A DNA stretch of 64,000 nt from Enterococcus pallens ATCC BAA-351 (GCF_000407485.1 NZ_ASWD01000006.1:1-64000); one strand, 5' to 3'. Numbered from the stretch's first letter, positions 8,576 through 17,188 are shown. The notes: generated by a model not told the origin, from the sequence alone. Made by a program: numbers and translations.

Positions 8576-9994
8576 TCAGACCGGTTGCTCCTGCAACTTT
8601 TTATTTTGAACATAGTTATCAATTTCGTTTGCTGCAATTTTACCAGCACCCATTGCCAAAATAACGGTCGCAGCTCCGGTTACGATATCACCGCCAGCAT
8701 AAACACCTGGAATAGAAGTGGCACACGTTTCTTCACTCGCATCGATATAACCCCATTTGTTTAATGAAAGCTCAGGGAAAGTATCCAATAAGACTTTATT
8801 AGCTCCTTGGCCAATGGCTTCAATTGCAGTATCTGCTTCAATAATGAACTCACTGCCAGGAATAACCACTGGACGTCTCCGGCCAGAATCATCTGGTTCT
8901 CCAAGCTCCATTTGTACACATTTCACTGCTACTAAATTACCGTTCTCATCACCCACGTATTCAACAGGATTGGTTAACCAATGATAGTTAATCCCTTCTT
9001 CAACCGAATGATGGTATTCTTCTTCTCTAGCTGGCAATTCTGCCAATGAACGTCGATAAACAATCGACACATTTTCTGCTCCCAAACGTTTGGCAGAACG
9101 TGCAGCATCCATCGCAACGTTTCCGCCGCCGATAACTACTACATTTTTAGATTCTTGAACAGGTGTATCATATTTAGGGAATTGATACCCATGCATCAAG
9201 TTGATTCGTGTTAAGTATTCACTAGACGAATAAACACCCTTCAAGGAAGTCCCTTTAATACCTTGGAAATTCGGTGCACCCGCTCCAACGGATAAGTAAC
9301 AAGCATCAAATTCTTCCATAATTTCATCCATCGTAATTGTTTTTCCTACAACAACGTTGGTTTCGATTGTGACTCCTTGTGCTTTGATCCGCTCGATTTC
9401 CTTGTTCACAATCTTTTTAGGCAAACGAAACTCAGGAATGCCGTAAGTCAACACCCCACCAGGAGCATGCAATGCTTCATACACAATAACTTCATAACCC
9501 AATTTCGCTAAGTCCCCAGCTGCAGTTAAGCCAGAAGGTCCTGAACCGATAACGGCAACTTTCCCCTTATCTCCAGCAACTTCTTTATACTCAATTGGTT
9601 GTTCTAAAGCCCAATCAGCAACTAAACGTTCAAGCTTACCGATTGCAACTGGTTCAAATTTTTTCGAACGGCCTAACCGACAAACCATTTCACATTGCTT
9701 TTCTTGCGGACAAACACGTCCACAGATGGCTGGCAGGTTGGTATACCGACCCAAAACTTCATAAGCCTTTGGCATATCGCCTTCTTCAATTGCTTTAATA
9801 AACCCTGGAATGTCAATCATTACCGGACAGTTTTCAATACAAGGTGCATTTTTACATTGTAAACAGCGGCTTGCTTCCAATTGACCTTCTTCAAGGGTGT
9901 AGCCTAAAGCAACCTCTTCGAAATTATGACAACGAATCTCAGGTGCTTGCTCTTTCATCGGTGTTTTTGTATAACTTCTTTTAGCTTTAGCCAT
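8576..9994 (-). CDS. NfnB/SudA-type NADPH-dependent FAD/iron-sulfur subunit (GltD-like)
   Basis: A 472-aa homologue of the glutamate synthase small subunit, of the kind that forms the large subunit of NADH-dependent reduced ferredoxin:NADP+ oxidoreductase (Nfn). The N-terminal Cys motifs CLQCKNAPCIENCPV and CGRVCPQEKQCEMVC bind two [4Fe-4S] clusters; the FAD motif is GSGPSGLTAAGDLAKLGYEV; the NADPH motif is GGGNVAMDAARSAKRLG; the end has GVYAGGDIVTGAATVILAMG. Its start overlaps the end of the NfnA gene by 8 nt, implying translational coupling. A free-standing glutamate synthase subunit is less likely because no large GltB is nearby. Confidence 0.88.
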   Translation of the reverse strand: MAKAKRSYTKTPMKEQAPEIRCHNFEEVALGYTLEEGQLEASRCLQCKNAPCIENCPVMIDIPGFIKAIEEGDMPKAYEVLGRYTNLPAICGRVCPQEKQCEMVCRLGRSKKFEPVAIGKLERLVADWALEQPIEYKEVAGDKGKVAVIGSGPSGLTAAGDLAKLGYEVIVYEALHAPGGVLTYGIPEFRLPKKIVNKEIERIKAQGVTIETNVVVGKTITMDEIMEEFDACYLSVGAGAPNFQGIKGTSLKGVYSSSEYLTRINLMHGYQFPKYDTPVQESKNVVVIGGGNVAMDAARSAKRLGAENVSIVYRRSLAELPAREEEYHHSVEEGINYHWLTNPVEYVGDENGNLVAVKCVQMELGEPDDSGRRRPVVIPGSEFIIEADTAIEAIGQGANKVLLDTFPELSLNKWGYIDASEETCATSIPGVYAGGDIVTGAATVILAMGAGKIAANEIDNYVQNKKLQEQPV

Positions 9995-10823
9995 TTTGAC
10001 TCACCTGCTTTTCGTAAATTTCATTGGCACGAAGCTCTTCTGGACGATATTGCTGCATCCGACTGATAAATTCATCCCAGTCTACCTCTTCACCAAGAAA
10101 CTCTGGCCCATCGACACAGGCAAACTTGATGCTGTCAGCGACCGTTACTCGGCAACCACCACACATGCCAGTTCCATCAATCATAATTGGATTTAGTGAA
10201 ACATAGATTGGCACCTGATGCTTTTGCGCTGTAATGGTACAGAATTTCATCATGATACTTGGACCAATTGCCCAAGCATTGTTGACGGTCTCTCTTGCGA
10301 AAACTTCTTCCATTGCTTGAGTAACTAAACCTTTTTGTCCCACAGAACCATCATCTGTCATTAAAATCAATTCATCAGAGTATTTCTCACACTCTTCAGT
10401 TAAAATTAAAAGCTCTTTATTCTTCGCTCCTAGAACAGTGATTACGCGGTTGCCTGCCTCTTTCAACCCCTTTACAATCGGGAATAGAGCAGCAATACCT
10501 ACTCCACCGCCAACTAAGAGAACTGTTCCATAATTTTCGATATCAGTTGGTTTTCCTAAAGGACCAACAACGTCTGCAAGTGATTCGCCTTCCATCACTG
10601 TCGCCAGCTGCGCTGTTGATTTTCCAATCACTTGGAAAATTAAACGAACTAATCCTGTTTCTGGATCAGTATCCACGATTGTTAAAGGAATACGTTCGCC
10701 GTGATCGTCAATCCGTAAAATGACGAATTGTCCTGGTTTTGCCTTGTTAGCGATTCTTGGTGCCTCGACAAAAATCTCAAATTCGATCGGTGCCAATTCT
10801 TTTCGTTTTACTACTTTAAACAA
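9987..10823 (-). CDS. NfnA/SudB-type FAD/[2Fe-2S] NAD(H)-binding subunit
   Basis: A 278-aa member of the dihydroorotate dehydrogenase electron-transfer subunit family (PyrK-like). It has an FAD-binding beta-barrel at residues 1-100, an NAD-binding stretch (VLLVGGGVGIAALFPIVKGL) and a C-terminal [2Fe-2S] motif DGTGMCGGCRVTV...ACVDGPEF. The Asp plus Cys pattern is as known for Nfn. It starts with TTG after GAGGTGA. It forms the bifurcating Nfn pair with the next gene, coupling NADH and reduced ferredoxin/flavodoxin to NADP+ reduction. A role as PyrK is unlikely with no pyr genes nearby. Confidence 0.87.
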   Translation of the reverse strand: MFKVVKRKELAPIEFEIFVEAPRIANKAKPGQFVILRIDDHGERIPLTIVDTDPETGLVRLIFQVIGKSTAQLATVMEGESLADVVGPLGKPTDIENYGTVLLVGGGVGIAALFPIVKGLKEAGNRVITVLGAKNKELLILTEECEKYSDELILMTDDGSVGQKGLVTQAMEEVFARETVNNAWAIGPSIMMKFCTITAQKHQVPIYVSLNPIMIDGTGMCGGCRVTVADSIKFACVDGPEFLGEEVDWDEFISRMQQYRPEELRANEIYEKQVSQNG

Positions 10824-10851
10824 ATTATCACCTCAACCTTTTCCTGAATCT

Positions 10852-11295
10852 CTAAGCTTCAGCTAAAGACTTAACAAGCGCTCGCAAAACTTCCTCATCT
10901 TCATCATCTGCGTCATTTTCGATCATTACAGTTTCACCAATTTTCTTGGCACCTGTTTTAGCAAACGCTTCGTCAAAATCAATCGCAGCTTGACAGAAAT
11001 AATCAGGGTATAACTCACTGTCGCCACTTCCAACAACTGCGTATACTTTGCCCGATAAGTCTTGATCCGGTAATTCTTCATAGAAATCTTCCAAATCGAA
11101 AGGTCGTTCGCCATCTCCATCAGTATAAGTAGCTAATACACAAATATCTGCATCTTCATAGAAATCTGCTTCTGCATCGTCTGCCTCAACACGTTCTACT
11201 TCTACTCCAGCTTCTTTCAAAGCATCCTCCAAGATTTCTGAGATTCCTTCTGTGTTGCCTGTGTTGCTTGCGTAAACGATTTTTGCTAATGCCAT
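10852..11295 (-). CDS. flavodoxin
   Basis: A 147-aa short-chain flavodoxin. It has the FMN phosphate loop KIVYASNTGNTEGISEIL, an acidic middle, YTDGDGERPFD and VGSGDSELYPDYFC typical of the isoalloxazine loops, and a strongly acidic C-terminus (NDADDEDEEVLRALV). I choose the ATG at 11295, 8 nt from AAGGAAGG; an ATG three codons upstream is too close to the ribosome site. It is first in the operon with Nfn and PFOR. No ferredoxin gene is in the window, so this protein is the obvious electron carrier for the block. Fur-like palindromes upstream fit flavodoxin induction under iron shortage. Confidence 0.93.
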   Translation of the reverse strand: MALAKIVYASNTGNTEGISEILEDALKEAGVEVERVEADDAEADFYEDADICVLATYTDGDGERPFDLEDFYEELPDQDLSGKVYAVVGSGDSELYPDYFCQAAIDFDEAFAKTGAKKIGETVMIENDADDEDEEVLRALVKSLAEA

Positions 11296-11508
11296 GTCTG
11301 TCATCCTTCCTTTTTTGTATGATTTATATCAATAATCTATTATTGAATATTGACAAGTTTTAAAAGCGCTTTATTAAAAAAGCCAGATAGCTTATTATCC
11401 CGCCTGAATGAACATTACACTTTCCAATATCTGTTAGCCACTTCAAGTGGTAAAACAGCTTTGGAGTAGAGAATATCACGCAGACAGTCAATAATTCGTA
11501 TCAAGATA

Positions 11509-11517
11509 ATTATAACA
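11509..11517 (-). promoter_or_regulatory. extended -10 promoter of the flavodoxin-nifJ operon
   Basis: On the minus strand the sequence TGTTATAAT is an extended -10 (TGnTATAAT) with no convincing -35 at 17 nt. It would give a leader of about 200 nt before the flavodoxin gene. No ORF or riboswitch that I recognise lies in 11296-11508. Confidence 0.5.
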
Positions 11518-11556
11518 AAAAAACAGAAGGATTGTGGCAAAACAAACAAATGATAA

Positions 11557-11571
11557 TGAGAACTGTTCTCA
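11557..11571. promoter_or_regulatory. Fur-like operator, perfect 7-1-7 palindrome
   Basis: TGAGAACTGTTCTCA is a perfect 7-1-7 inverted repeat preceded by TGATAA, so the region resembles a Fur-family box. It lies about 40 nt upstream of the extended -10 of the flavodoxin operon. Similar palindromes occur at 11660-11674 and 17022-17036. The 7-1-7 layout is typical of Fur/PerR/Zur boxes. Which regulator binds is not determined. Confidence 0.55.
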
Positions 11572-11659
11572 AAGAAGTTTTTTCATTTTATCATCATTCT
11601 ATAATGTTGATAAACCTTGGTTTTATCAGATATAGTGCCTTTTTTTATTGAATTACACA

Positions 11660-11674
11660 TAAGAATTGTTCTAA
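11660..11674. promoter_or_regulatory. second Fur-like operator
   Basis: TAAGAATTGTTCTAA is an imperfect 7-1-7 palindrome matching the box at 11557 in the AGAAYTGTTCT core. It lies about 100 nt further upstream of the flavodoxin operon, in a gene-free AT-rich gap (11296-11831). Confidence 0.45.
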
Positions 11675-11831
11675 TTATTCTTCCATATTTCCACCGGATA
11701 AAGCTTCTGTTATATATCAGATTAAAGATAATTAATTTGTTATATAACAAGATTTTTTTACTCCATTTAGCAACCAAAATAAATCCAACTAGACGAACAA
11801 GTTCTTCCTGTCTGTTTGATACATTTATTCA

Positions 11832-11875
11832 CAAAAAAGATTCTTGGAGCCAAATCACTCCAAGAATCTTTTTTG
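11832..11875 (-). terminator. terminator of the rnf operon
   Basis: Stem GATTCTTGGAG (11839-11849) pairs with CTCCAAGAATC (11858-11868). Flanking A- and T-runs are on both sides. It sits directly 3' of rnfB and separates the Rnf operon from the flavodoxin operon. Confidence 0.9.
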
Positions 11876-11897
11876 TTATGACTCTATTAAAGAAAGA

Positions 11898-12710
11898 TCA
11901 GCTGCCCACTTTTTCCTTCACAGGCATCTCCTGAATACAATTTTGCGGACAAACTTCACGACACTCCCCACAGTTGGTGCATAGTTCTGGATCAATCACT
12001 GCTACATTATTTTCCATCCGGATTGCTTCTTGAGGACAGGCCTTCACGCAGCGGTTGCAGGTGATACAACCCACGCTGCAAATTTTACGAACACCGCCAC
12101 CCTTTTCTTGATTTGAGCAAGCAACAATTGATGTATCTTCAGCTGGCAGCATTTTGATCAAATTTTTCGGACAAGCGCTAATGCATTTCAAACAGCCAAC
12201 ACATTTATCAGGGTCGATTTTGGCAACATCATCAACTATCTGAATCGCATCGTACTCACAGACAACTTTACAATCACCAAAGCCCATACAACCAAAACGG
12301 CATGCCTGTGGTCCACCAAATATCTGATTAGCTCCATAGCATGTTTCGGTCCCTGCATAGTCCATTTTCTTATTTGTAAACTCGCATGTACCGTTACAAC
12401 GTACGAATGCTGCGATCTTCTGTACCTCTCCAACTTCTACACCCACTATCTCTGACAAAACCTGTCGTGTCGCTTGTCCCCCAGGAGTACAATTCGTTGC
12501 CTCTGCTTTGCCTTCTGCCATCGCTTTAGCATATCCGTCACAGCCGGAAAAGCCACAAGCACCACAATTTATTCCAGGCAGTGCTTCTCTTAGTGCCTCT
12601 TCCTTTTCATCGACTGGTTTATGAAAAATGATTGTCGCCAATGAAAGGATAACTCCTGCGATCAACCCCATCCCACTGACAATGCCAATAGGTATTATGA
12701 TTTCAGCCAT
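11898..12710 (-). CDS. rnfB: Rnf complex subunit RnfB, iron-sulfur protein
   Basis: A 270-aa subunit that takes electrons from, or gives them to, ferredoxin or flavodoxin in the Rnf complex. It has one N-terminal membrane helix (IIIPIGIVSGMGLIAGVILS), the Fe-S domain CGACGFSGCDGYAKAMAEG with following Cys, and then several ferredoxin-type motifs (CVGCLKCISACPKNLI, CITCNRCVKACPQEAI, CTNCGECREVCPQNCI). The three ferredoxin-like motifs plus CRFGCMGFGDCKVVCEY make this the multi-cluster type found in anaerobic Firmicutes. It is the last gene of rnfCDGEAB, 12 nt after rnfA. Confidence 0.96.
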   Translation of the reverse strand: MAEIIIPIGIVSGMGLIAGVILSLATIIFHKPVDEKEEALREALPGINCGACGFSGCDGYAKAMAEGKAEATNCTPGGQATRQVLSEIVGVEVGEVQKIAAFVRCNGTCEFTNKKMDYAGTETCYGANQIFGGPQACRFGCMGFGDCKVVCEYDAIQIVDDVAKIDPDKCVGCLKCISACPKNLIKMLPAEDTSIVACSNQEKGGGVRKICSVGCITCNRCVKACPQEAIRMENNVAVIDPELCTNCGECREVCPQNCIQEMPVKEKVGS

Positions 12711-12722
12711 TTTTAATCCCTC

Positions 12723-13313
12723 CTATTGGAATAATCCTTCTGCCAAACCAGCGAAACCAAGAAACGATAACGCAACAATGGCTGCAGCAATTAGTGTGAT
12801 TGGCAATCCTTGTAAGGAGTCCGGTATATCATTTCCCTCTAAACGGCTACGAACTCCAGCGAAAATTACCATTGCAACTAAAAATCCGACGCCTGCAGCA
12901 AAGGCATTAACCATCGACTGAATGTACGTATAGTTTTTCGAGAAATTTAAAATGGTTACACCTAACACAGCACAGTTGGTAGTAATCAATGGTAAGTAAA
13001 TCCCCAATGCATTATATAAGGGGGTCATGTAGCGTTTCATAATTACTTCAACTAATTGAACCAAAGCTGCGATAGTCAGTATGAAGACGATTGTTTGCAG
13101 GTAGTCCAATCCTAATGGAACCAGCAGAAAGCTGTAGAGTGGATACGTCACTAAGGTTGCCAACACCATGACAAAGGTAACGGCCAGAGACATTCCAACC
13201 GCCGTATCTAATTTCTTAGATACACCTAGAAAAGGACAAATGCCTAGAAATTGGGACAGCACAAAATTATCAGTTAAAATGCCGGCTACTAAAATAGTCA
13301 CAAAGGTCTGCAT
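12723..13313 (-). CDS. rnfA: Rnf complex membrane subunit RnfA
   Basis: A 196-aa integral membrane protein with about six helices. It begins with the family signature LVAGILTDNFVLSQFLGICPFLGVS (quoted here only as a landmark), which carries the conserved Cys that, with RnfE, helps bind an intramembrane Fe centre. TTNCAVLGV in the middle carries the second conserved Cys. RnfA and RnfE are antiparallel homologues. The start overlaps the rnfE stop by one base, consistent with coupling. Confidence 0.95.
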   Translation of the reverse strand: MQTFVTILVAGILTDNFVLSQFLGICPFLGVSKKLDTAVGMSLAVTFVMVLATLVTYPLYSFLLVPLGLDYLQTIVFILTIAALVQLVEVIMKRYMTPLYNALGIYLPLITTNCAVLGVTILNFSKNYTYIQSMVNAFAAGVGFLVAMVIFAGVRSRLEGNDIPDSLQGLPITLIAAAIVALSFLGFAGLAEGLFQ

Positions 13314-13990
13314 CAGCTGTTACCCTCCTTTTCTTCACAAATCGTCGTGCAGGCTTCCGCAATTGGACATGCTCCGCAGTCCAATTCTTTTTTGGTTCGA
13401 TCGCCCAGTTTATTGGCTACCATTACTAAAATACCGAATACGAAAAAACCACCTGGCGGCAACAGCATAATCGTCATTGGCGGAACGAATCCAGCCGTAA
13501 TCGGAAAGCCCAACAAGGTGCCGCTTCCGATCAATTCACGAATACCTCCCATGCAAAGCAGTGCCATCGTAAAGCCCACACCCATCCCTAGTCCATCCAA
13601 AGCCGAATGAAGGACCGGATGATTTTTAGCATAGGCCTCTGCTCGTCCAAGAATGATACAATTTACCACAATCAGCGGTAAGTATATTCCCAGCGTGGCA
13701 TCTAGTGCAGGTGCCAGTGCTTTAACCACTAATTGAACCACCGTTACAAAACCGGCAATAATTGTGATAAAAGCAGGAATTCTCACACGATCTGGGATAA
13801 CCTTGCGCAGCAGGGAGATCACGACATTGGAGCCAAAAAGTACAACTGTTGCTGCAATTCCCATCCCTAATCCGTTCATGGCAGAGGTAGTTACTGCCAG
13901 AGTTGGACAAGTACCTAGCATGAGACGCAGAACCGGATTTTCGATAATAAGTCCTTTTGTAAAAATAGCGGATACTTTTTCTTTTTCCAT
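13313..13990 (-). CDS. rnfE: Rnf complex membrane subunit RnfE
   Basis: A 225-aa membrane protein homologous to RnfA. It carries ENPVLRLMLGTCPTLAVT near the N-terminus and IVVNCIILGRAEAYAKNHPV in the middle, giving the two conserved Cys. After the last helix there is a hydrophilic tail with four cysteines (ELDCGACPIAEACTTICEEKEG), unlike the short tails of proteobacterial RnfE. It starts 15 nt after rnfG. Function in the complex follows from family and operon position. Confidence 0.94.
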   Translation of the reverse strand: MEKEKVSAIFTKGLIIENPVLRLMLGTCPTLAVTTSAMNGLGMGIAATVVLFGSNVVISLLRKVIPDRVRIPAFITIIAGFVTVVQLVVKALAPALDATLGIYLPLIVVNCIILGRAEAYAKNHPVLHSALDGLGMGVGFTMALLCMGGIRELIGSGTLLGFPITAGFVPPMTIMLLPPGGFFVFGILVMVANKLGDRTKKELDCGACPIAEACTTICEEKEGNS

Positions 13991-14005
13991 AGAATCTCCC
14001 CTCCT

Positions 14006-14563
14006 CTAATTTTCTGAAGCTGTGACTTGTTCAAAAAGAGCAAGTGCTTCTTCAACCGATTTTGCTACCGCATTTGAGGACTTTGTTGCCCCCGTAACAG
14101 CCTCCACCTGGTTTTCGCCAGAAGGGGTATTTTTCACAACCTCTGGTGCACCAACGAGTCCCGCAAACTGATCAGCAAACTCTTTTTTTGTCACATTCTG
14201 TCCCAAGCCCGGCGTTTCGTTGGATGCGTCTAGGATATCGATTCCTACAACTTCTCCTTCTGAAATCGCACTCATCACACTGACATCACTGCCATAACCG
14301 TATGCCTTGGTAACAAAGAGGTAACCTAAAGTATCTCCCGCTGTATCCAAAGCCTTGAAAGCTTGATTTTCACCTGGAACCTTTACTTCTTCAAATTCAT
14401 CGGCTTCAATTAATTCGCTCATCACACTTTGCGTTTGAGTCCATTCCTGCTTGGCAATACGATCTTTGAATGCTGCCCGGGTTCCGGCAACAGCGAAGGT
14501 TACTACTAAGCAAATAATAAACAGGCAAAGCGTGTCAGAAAAGATTACTTTTGAATGTTTCAT
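14006..14563 (-). CDS. rnfG: Rnf complex FMN-binding subunit RnfG
   Basis: A 185-aa subunit with one N-terminal membrane helix (LCLFIICLVVTFAVAGTRAAF) and an extracytoplasmic FMN-binding domain. The motif VTGATKSSNAVAKSV holds the threonine to which FMN is attached by a phosphoester bond. The stretch ISEGEVVGIDILDASNETPGLG is typical of the family. Its ATG overlaps the rnfD stop (ATGA), so the two are translationally coupled. Covalent flavinylation would need an ApbE-type transferase, which is not in this window. Confidence 0.94.
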   Translation of the reverse strand: MKHSKVIFSDTLCLFIICLVVTFAVAGTRAAFKDRIAKQEWTQTQSVMSELIEADEFEEVKVPGENQAFKALDTAGDTLGYLFVTKAYGYGSDVSVMSAISEGEVVGIDILDASNETPGLGQNVTKKEFADQFAGLVGAPEVVKNTPSGENQVEAVTGATKSSNAVAKSVEEALALFEQVTASEN

Positions 14564-15504
14564 TTTGCTTTCGCCTCCTCACCAAAGACCTTTGGAATAG
14601 TTAAATTCTCAATGTGAGGGACCAAAATATTCATTAATAGAATCGCGTAAGAGACGCCTTCTGGCAGTGCTGCAAAGAAGCGAATTAAAACAGTAACTAT
14701 CCCACAGCCTATACCGAAAATAATTTTACCGTTTCTAGTAACAGGAGAGGTCGTATAATCCGTAGCCATAAAGAAAGCCCCTAATAACAGTCCGCCTGAC
14801 ATCACTTGATAGAGTAAATCTCCACCCAAAAGCGTTGATAGAACGGCTACTGTTCCAATAAAGCAAAGAGGAATAATGGGCGAGATCACTTTACGTGCAA
14901 TTAAATATACTCCGCCAATCAGCAAAGCCAACGCACAAGTCTCCCCTAAACTTCCTGCCCGGATTCCTAAAAACATATCCAATAAGGAAGGAATTTCCTG
15001 CCCGGATTGACTAGCAGAAAAATAAGTAGCCGAGGAAATCACATCTACTCCCGCGGCCATGCGGTAATTAAACGGCGGCTGCCATGTACTCATTTGAGAG
15101 GCGAAGGACATCAATAGGATGATTCGAGCAGTAATCGCTGGGTTGACAAAATTTTGACCTACCCCGCCGAAAAACTCTTTCACAATAACGATTGCAATCG
15201 CGCCACCTAGAGCGGCCATCCAAAAAGGCAATGTAACCGGCAGATTCAAGGCTAAAAGGATACCGGTAACCACCGCGGTGAGATTATAAATAGTATCTGG
15301 TCGTTTCAAAATTTTTCTAGTAACATATTCACTCATAACGCAAGCAGCCACTGTCACTAAAATCAACATAAGTGCACGAAAGCCAAAAATAATGGTTGAG
15401 GCAATAATAGCCGGAGTTAAAGCGATAATGACGTCTAGCATGATACTACGGCTGCTGCGTCCGCAATGCAGATGAGGTGAAATCGTTACAGGTAATTTAT
15501 TCAT
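14560..15504 (-). CDS. rnfD: Rnf complex membrane subunit RnfD
   Basis: A 314-aa polytopic membrane protein homologous to NqrB. It starts MNKLPVTISPHLHCGRSS, has about nine or ten helices, the conserved GGVGQNFVNPAITARI, and the likely FMN-attachment segment DVISSATYFSA, in which the Thr would be flavinylated. I use the ATG at 15504, which overlaps the rnfC stop (ATGA); the longer open frame runs inside rnfC and has no family similarity. Confidence 0.95.
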   Translation of the reverse strand: MNKLPVTISPHLHCGRSSRSIMLDVIIALTPAIIASTIIFGFRALMLILVTVAACVMSEYVTRKILKRPDTIYNLTAVVTGILLALNLPVTLPFWMAALGGAIAIVIVKEFFGGVGQNFVNPAITARIILLMSFASQMSTWQPPFNYRMAAGVDVISSATYFSASQSGQEIPSLLDMFLGIRAGSLGETCALALLIGGVYLIARKVISPIIPLCFIGTVAVLSTLLGGDLLYQVMSGGLLLGAFFMATDYTTSPVTRNGKIIFGIGCGIVTVLIRFFAALPEGVSYAILLMNILVPHIENLTIPKVFGEEAKAK

Positions 15505-16826
15505 TTGGCCGCCTCTCTTTCTAATTGTTTGGCTTGTTTCATGGATTGAACCAATTTTCGTCCAGCAGGACAAACATAGGCACAACAGCCGCATTCCATA
15601 CAGGCCGACACGTTTAATTTCTTCAATGTTTCTACATCGTTGTTCCGTGCACAACGTTCGATCTGAACTGGCAGTAACGACATCGGACAAGCAGTCACAC
15701 AACGCCCACAACGAATACACGGGGACTCATCTGGCAGTGCTTGCGTCTCCGACAAAATGGTAATTGCATTGGTTTGTTTGGTAATCGGTAGTTCCAGAGA
15801 ATATTGTGCAATGCCCATCATGGGACCACCTAAAATCACTTTACTAGGCTCATCAATAAACCCATCGCAAAACTTTACAATTTCACTGATCGGCGTACCA
15901 ATTGGCGCCAGTACATTTTTGGGGGTGACAACATTTCCATCGACAGTTACTCTTTTTTGAATCAATGGTAGGCCTGTCTCTAAGTATTCCTGTAACCGAG
16001 AAATTGTTGAAATGTTCATGATCAGGCAGCCTACTTCAGAAGGCAATTTACCTGGTGGAATTTTGCGACCAGTTGTAGCATAGACAAGCATTTTCTCTGC
16101 CCCTTGAGGATATAGCGAGGGAATCTCCATCACGTCAATTGCTGGATCAAGATCAGCCAGTTCGTTTAAGCGATCACGCAAAATCTGCAAGCCTTTTGGT
16201 TTATTGCTTTCAATTCCCACTACACCGTGTGGGATATTCAAATACTTCATAACTACTTGCATGCCGGCTATAATACGTTCTGGATATTCTAGGCTTTCAC
16301 GATAATCAGAGGTAATGAAAGGTTCGCATTCCGCTCCATTAATGACTAAAGTATCAATAGGACTATCTTCTTTAACAGCCAGCTTTACATGTAGCGGAAA
16401 GCCTGCCCCGCCAATTCCAACTAAGCCACTGTCTCTAGCAGCTTTCAACAACTCTTCTTTCGAGTTGACTTGAACCGGCATTTGCTCCTCTAACTTAGTA
16501 TATAGCCCATCATTTTCGATATGGATGGCATCACAGGTCTGTCCATTTGATAATAAAATTGGCTTAATCCCTTTCACCTTACCAGATACGGAAGCATGAA
16601 TCGGCGCTGACACAAAAGCCTCCGAATCCCCAATTACCTGACCGACAGAAAGGATTTCACGAGCTTTGATCGTCGGCTTACACGGCCCTCCGATATGCTG
16701 CTGCAAGGGAATGACTACCATCTTTGGCGGATCAATTATAACGCTTTCAAATTCAGCTGTATTTTTGTTGTGAGGGACCCTGACACCCCCTTTGAACTTT
16801 GCAATTGCTTTTACTAATGTATTCAT
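15501..16826 (-). CDS. rnfC: Rnf complex NADH-binding subunit RnfC
   Basis: A 441-aa peripheral subunit that oxidises or reduces NAD(H). Visible parts: GGVRVPHNKN and PLQQHIGGPCKP at the N-terminus, the nucleotide/FMN-binding GLVGIGGAGFPLHVKL and LVINGAECEPFITSDYR, and two C-terminal [4Fe-4S] motifs (CIRCGRCVTACPMSLLP and CMECGCCAYVCPAGRKL). It is the first gene of the minus-strand rnfCDGEAB operon, with GGGAGG upstream. The order is the standard one for Rnf. Confidence 0.96.
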   Translation of the reverse strand: MNTLVKAIAKFKGGVRVPHNKNTAEFESVIIDPPKMVVIPLQQHIGGPCKPTIKAREILSVGQVIGDSEAFVSAPIHASVSGKVKGIKPILLSNGQTCDAIHIENDGLYTKLEEQMPVQVNSKEELLKAARDSGLVGIGGAGFPLHVKLAVKEDSPIDTLVINGAECEPFITSDYRESLEYPERIIAGMQVVMKYLNIPHGVVGIESNKPKGLQILRDRLNELADLDPAIDVMEIPSLYPQGAEKMLVYATTGRKIPPGKLPSEVGCLIMNISTISRLQEYLETGLPLIQKRVTVDGNVVTPKNVLAPIGTPISEIVKFCDGFIDEPSKVILGGPMMGIAQYSLELPITKQTNAITILSETQALPDESPCIRCGRCVTACPMSLLPVQIERCARNNDVETLKKLNVSACMECGCCAYVCPAGRKLVQSMKQAKQLEREAAK

Positions 16827-16979
16827 AGACCAACCTCCCTGTAATAAGAAGAACCTATCGAGCTCTTATTCAACTCGTGAAACTAGACACCACTATTGTT
16901 GACAAATTAATAAATCCGCTTGTGAAATCATTCTCAATAATCCTCGTTGAAAGAAGCAAATCACGATTTGTATTTGTTA

Positions 16980-17012
16980 TTATTATACCCTTTTGTAAAG
17001 CGTTTTCTCAAT
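16980..17012 (-). promoter_or_regulatory. promoter of the rnf operon with overlapping cre-like site
   Basis: On the minus strand, -35 TTGAGA and -10 TATAAT are separated by 18 nt, giving a leader of about 150 nt before rnfC. The spacer contains AGAAAACGCTTTAC (16995-17008), close to the catabolite-responsive element consensus WGWAARCGYTWWMA, so CcpA control is possible. A Fur-like box sits just upstream at 17022. The rest of the 427-bp gap holds no gene that I can see. Confidence 0.55.
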
Positions 17013-17021
17013 CAATTCCAG

Positions 17022-17036
17022 TGAGAATCGTTCTTA
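17022..17036. promoter_or_regulatory. Fur-like operator upstream of the rnf promoter
   Basis: TGAGAATCGTTCTTA is a near-perfect 7-1-7 palindrome of the same type as the boxes at 11557 and 11660. It is placed just upstream of the rnf -35. A weaker half-like copy (TTGAGAATGATTTC on the minus strand) lies downstream near 16926-16940. Shared boxes suggest that the two redox operons are co-regulated. Confidence 0.5.
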
Positions 17037-17188
17037 ATCAAACGCTCCCCTCCGCTAATTACAGGCAAGTTCTTCGGTAAAAAAGAACAGCTTCACGCTT
17101 CTTACCTCCAACAAAAAAATTAAACAAATCCTGTTACTCCTTTTAAAGCAACTAACAAAGAGTACAGTCATTAAAAAGGAGCATAAAT

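Noticed and set aside
8576-9994. Glutamate synthase small subunit
   Set aside because: No large GltB subunit is present, and the neighbour is an NfnA-type subunit in a coupled operon with flavodoxin and PFOR.
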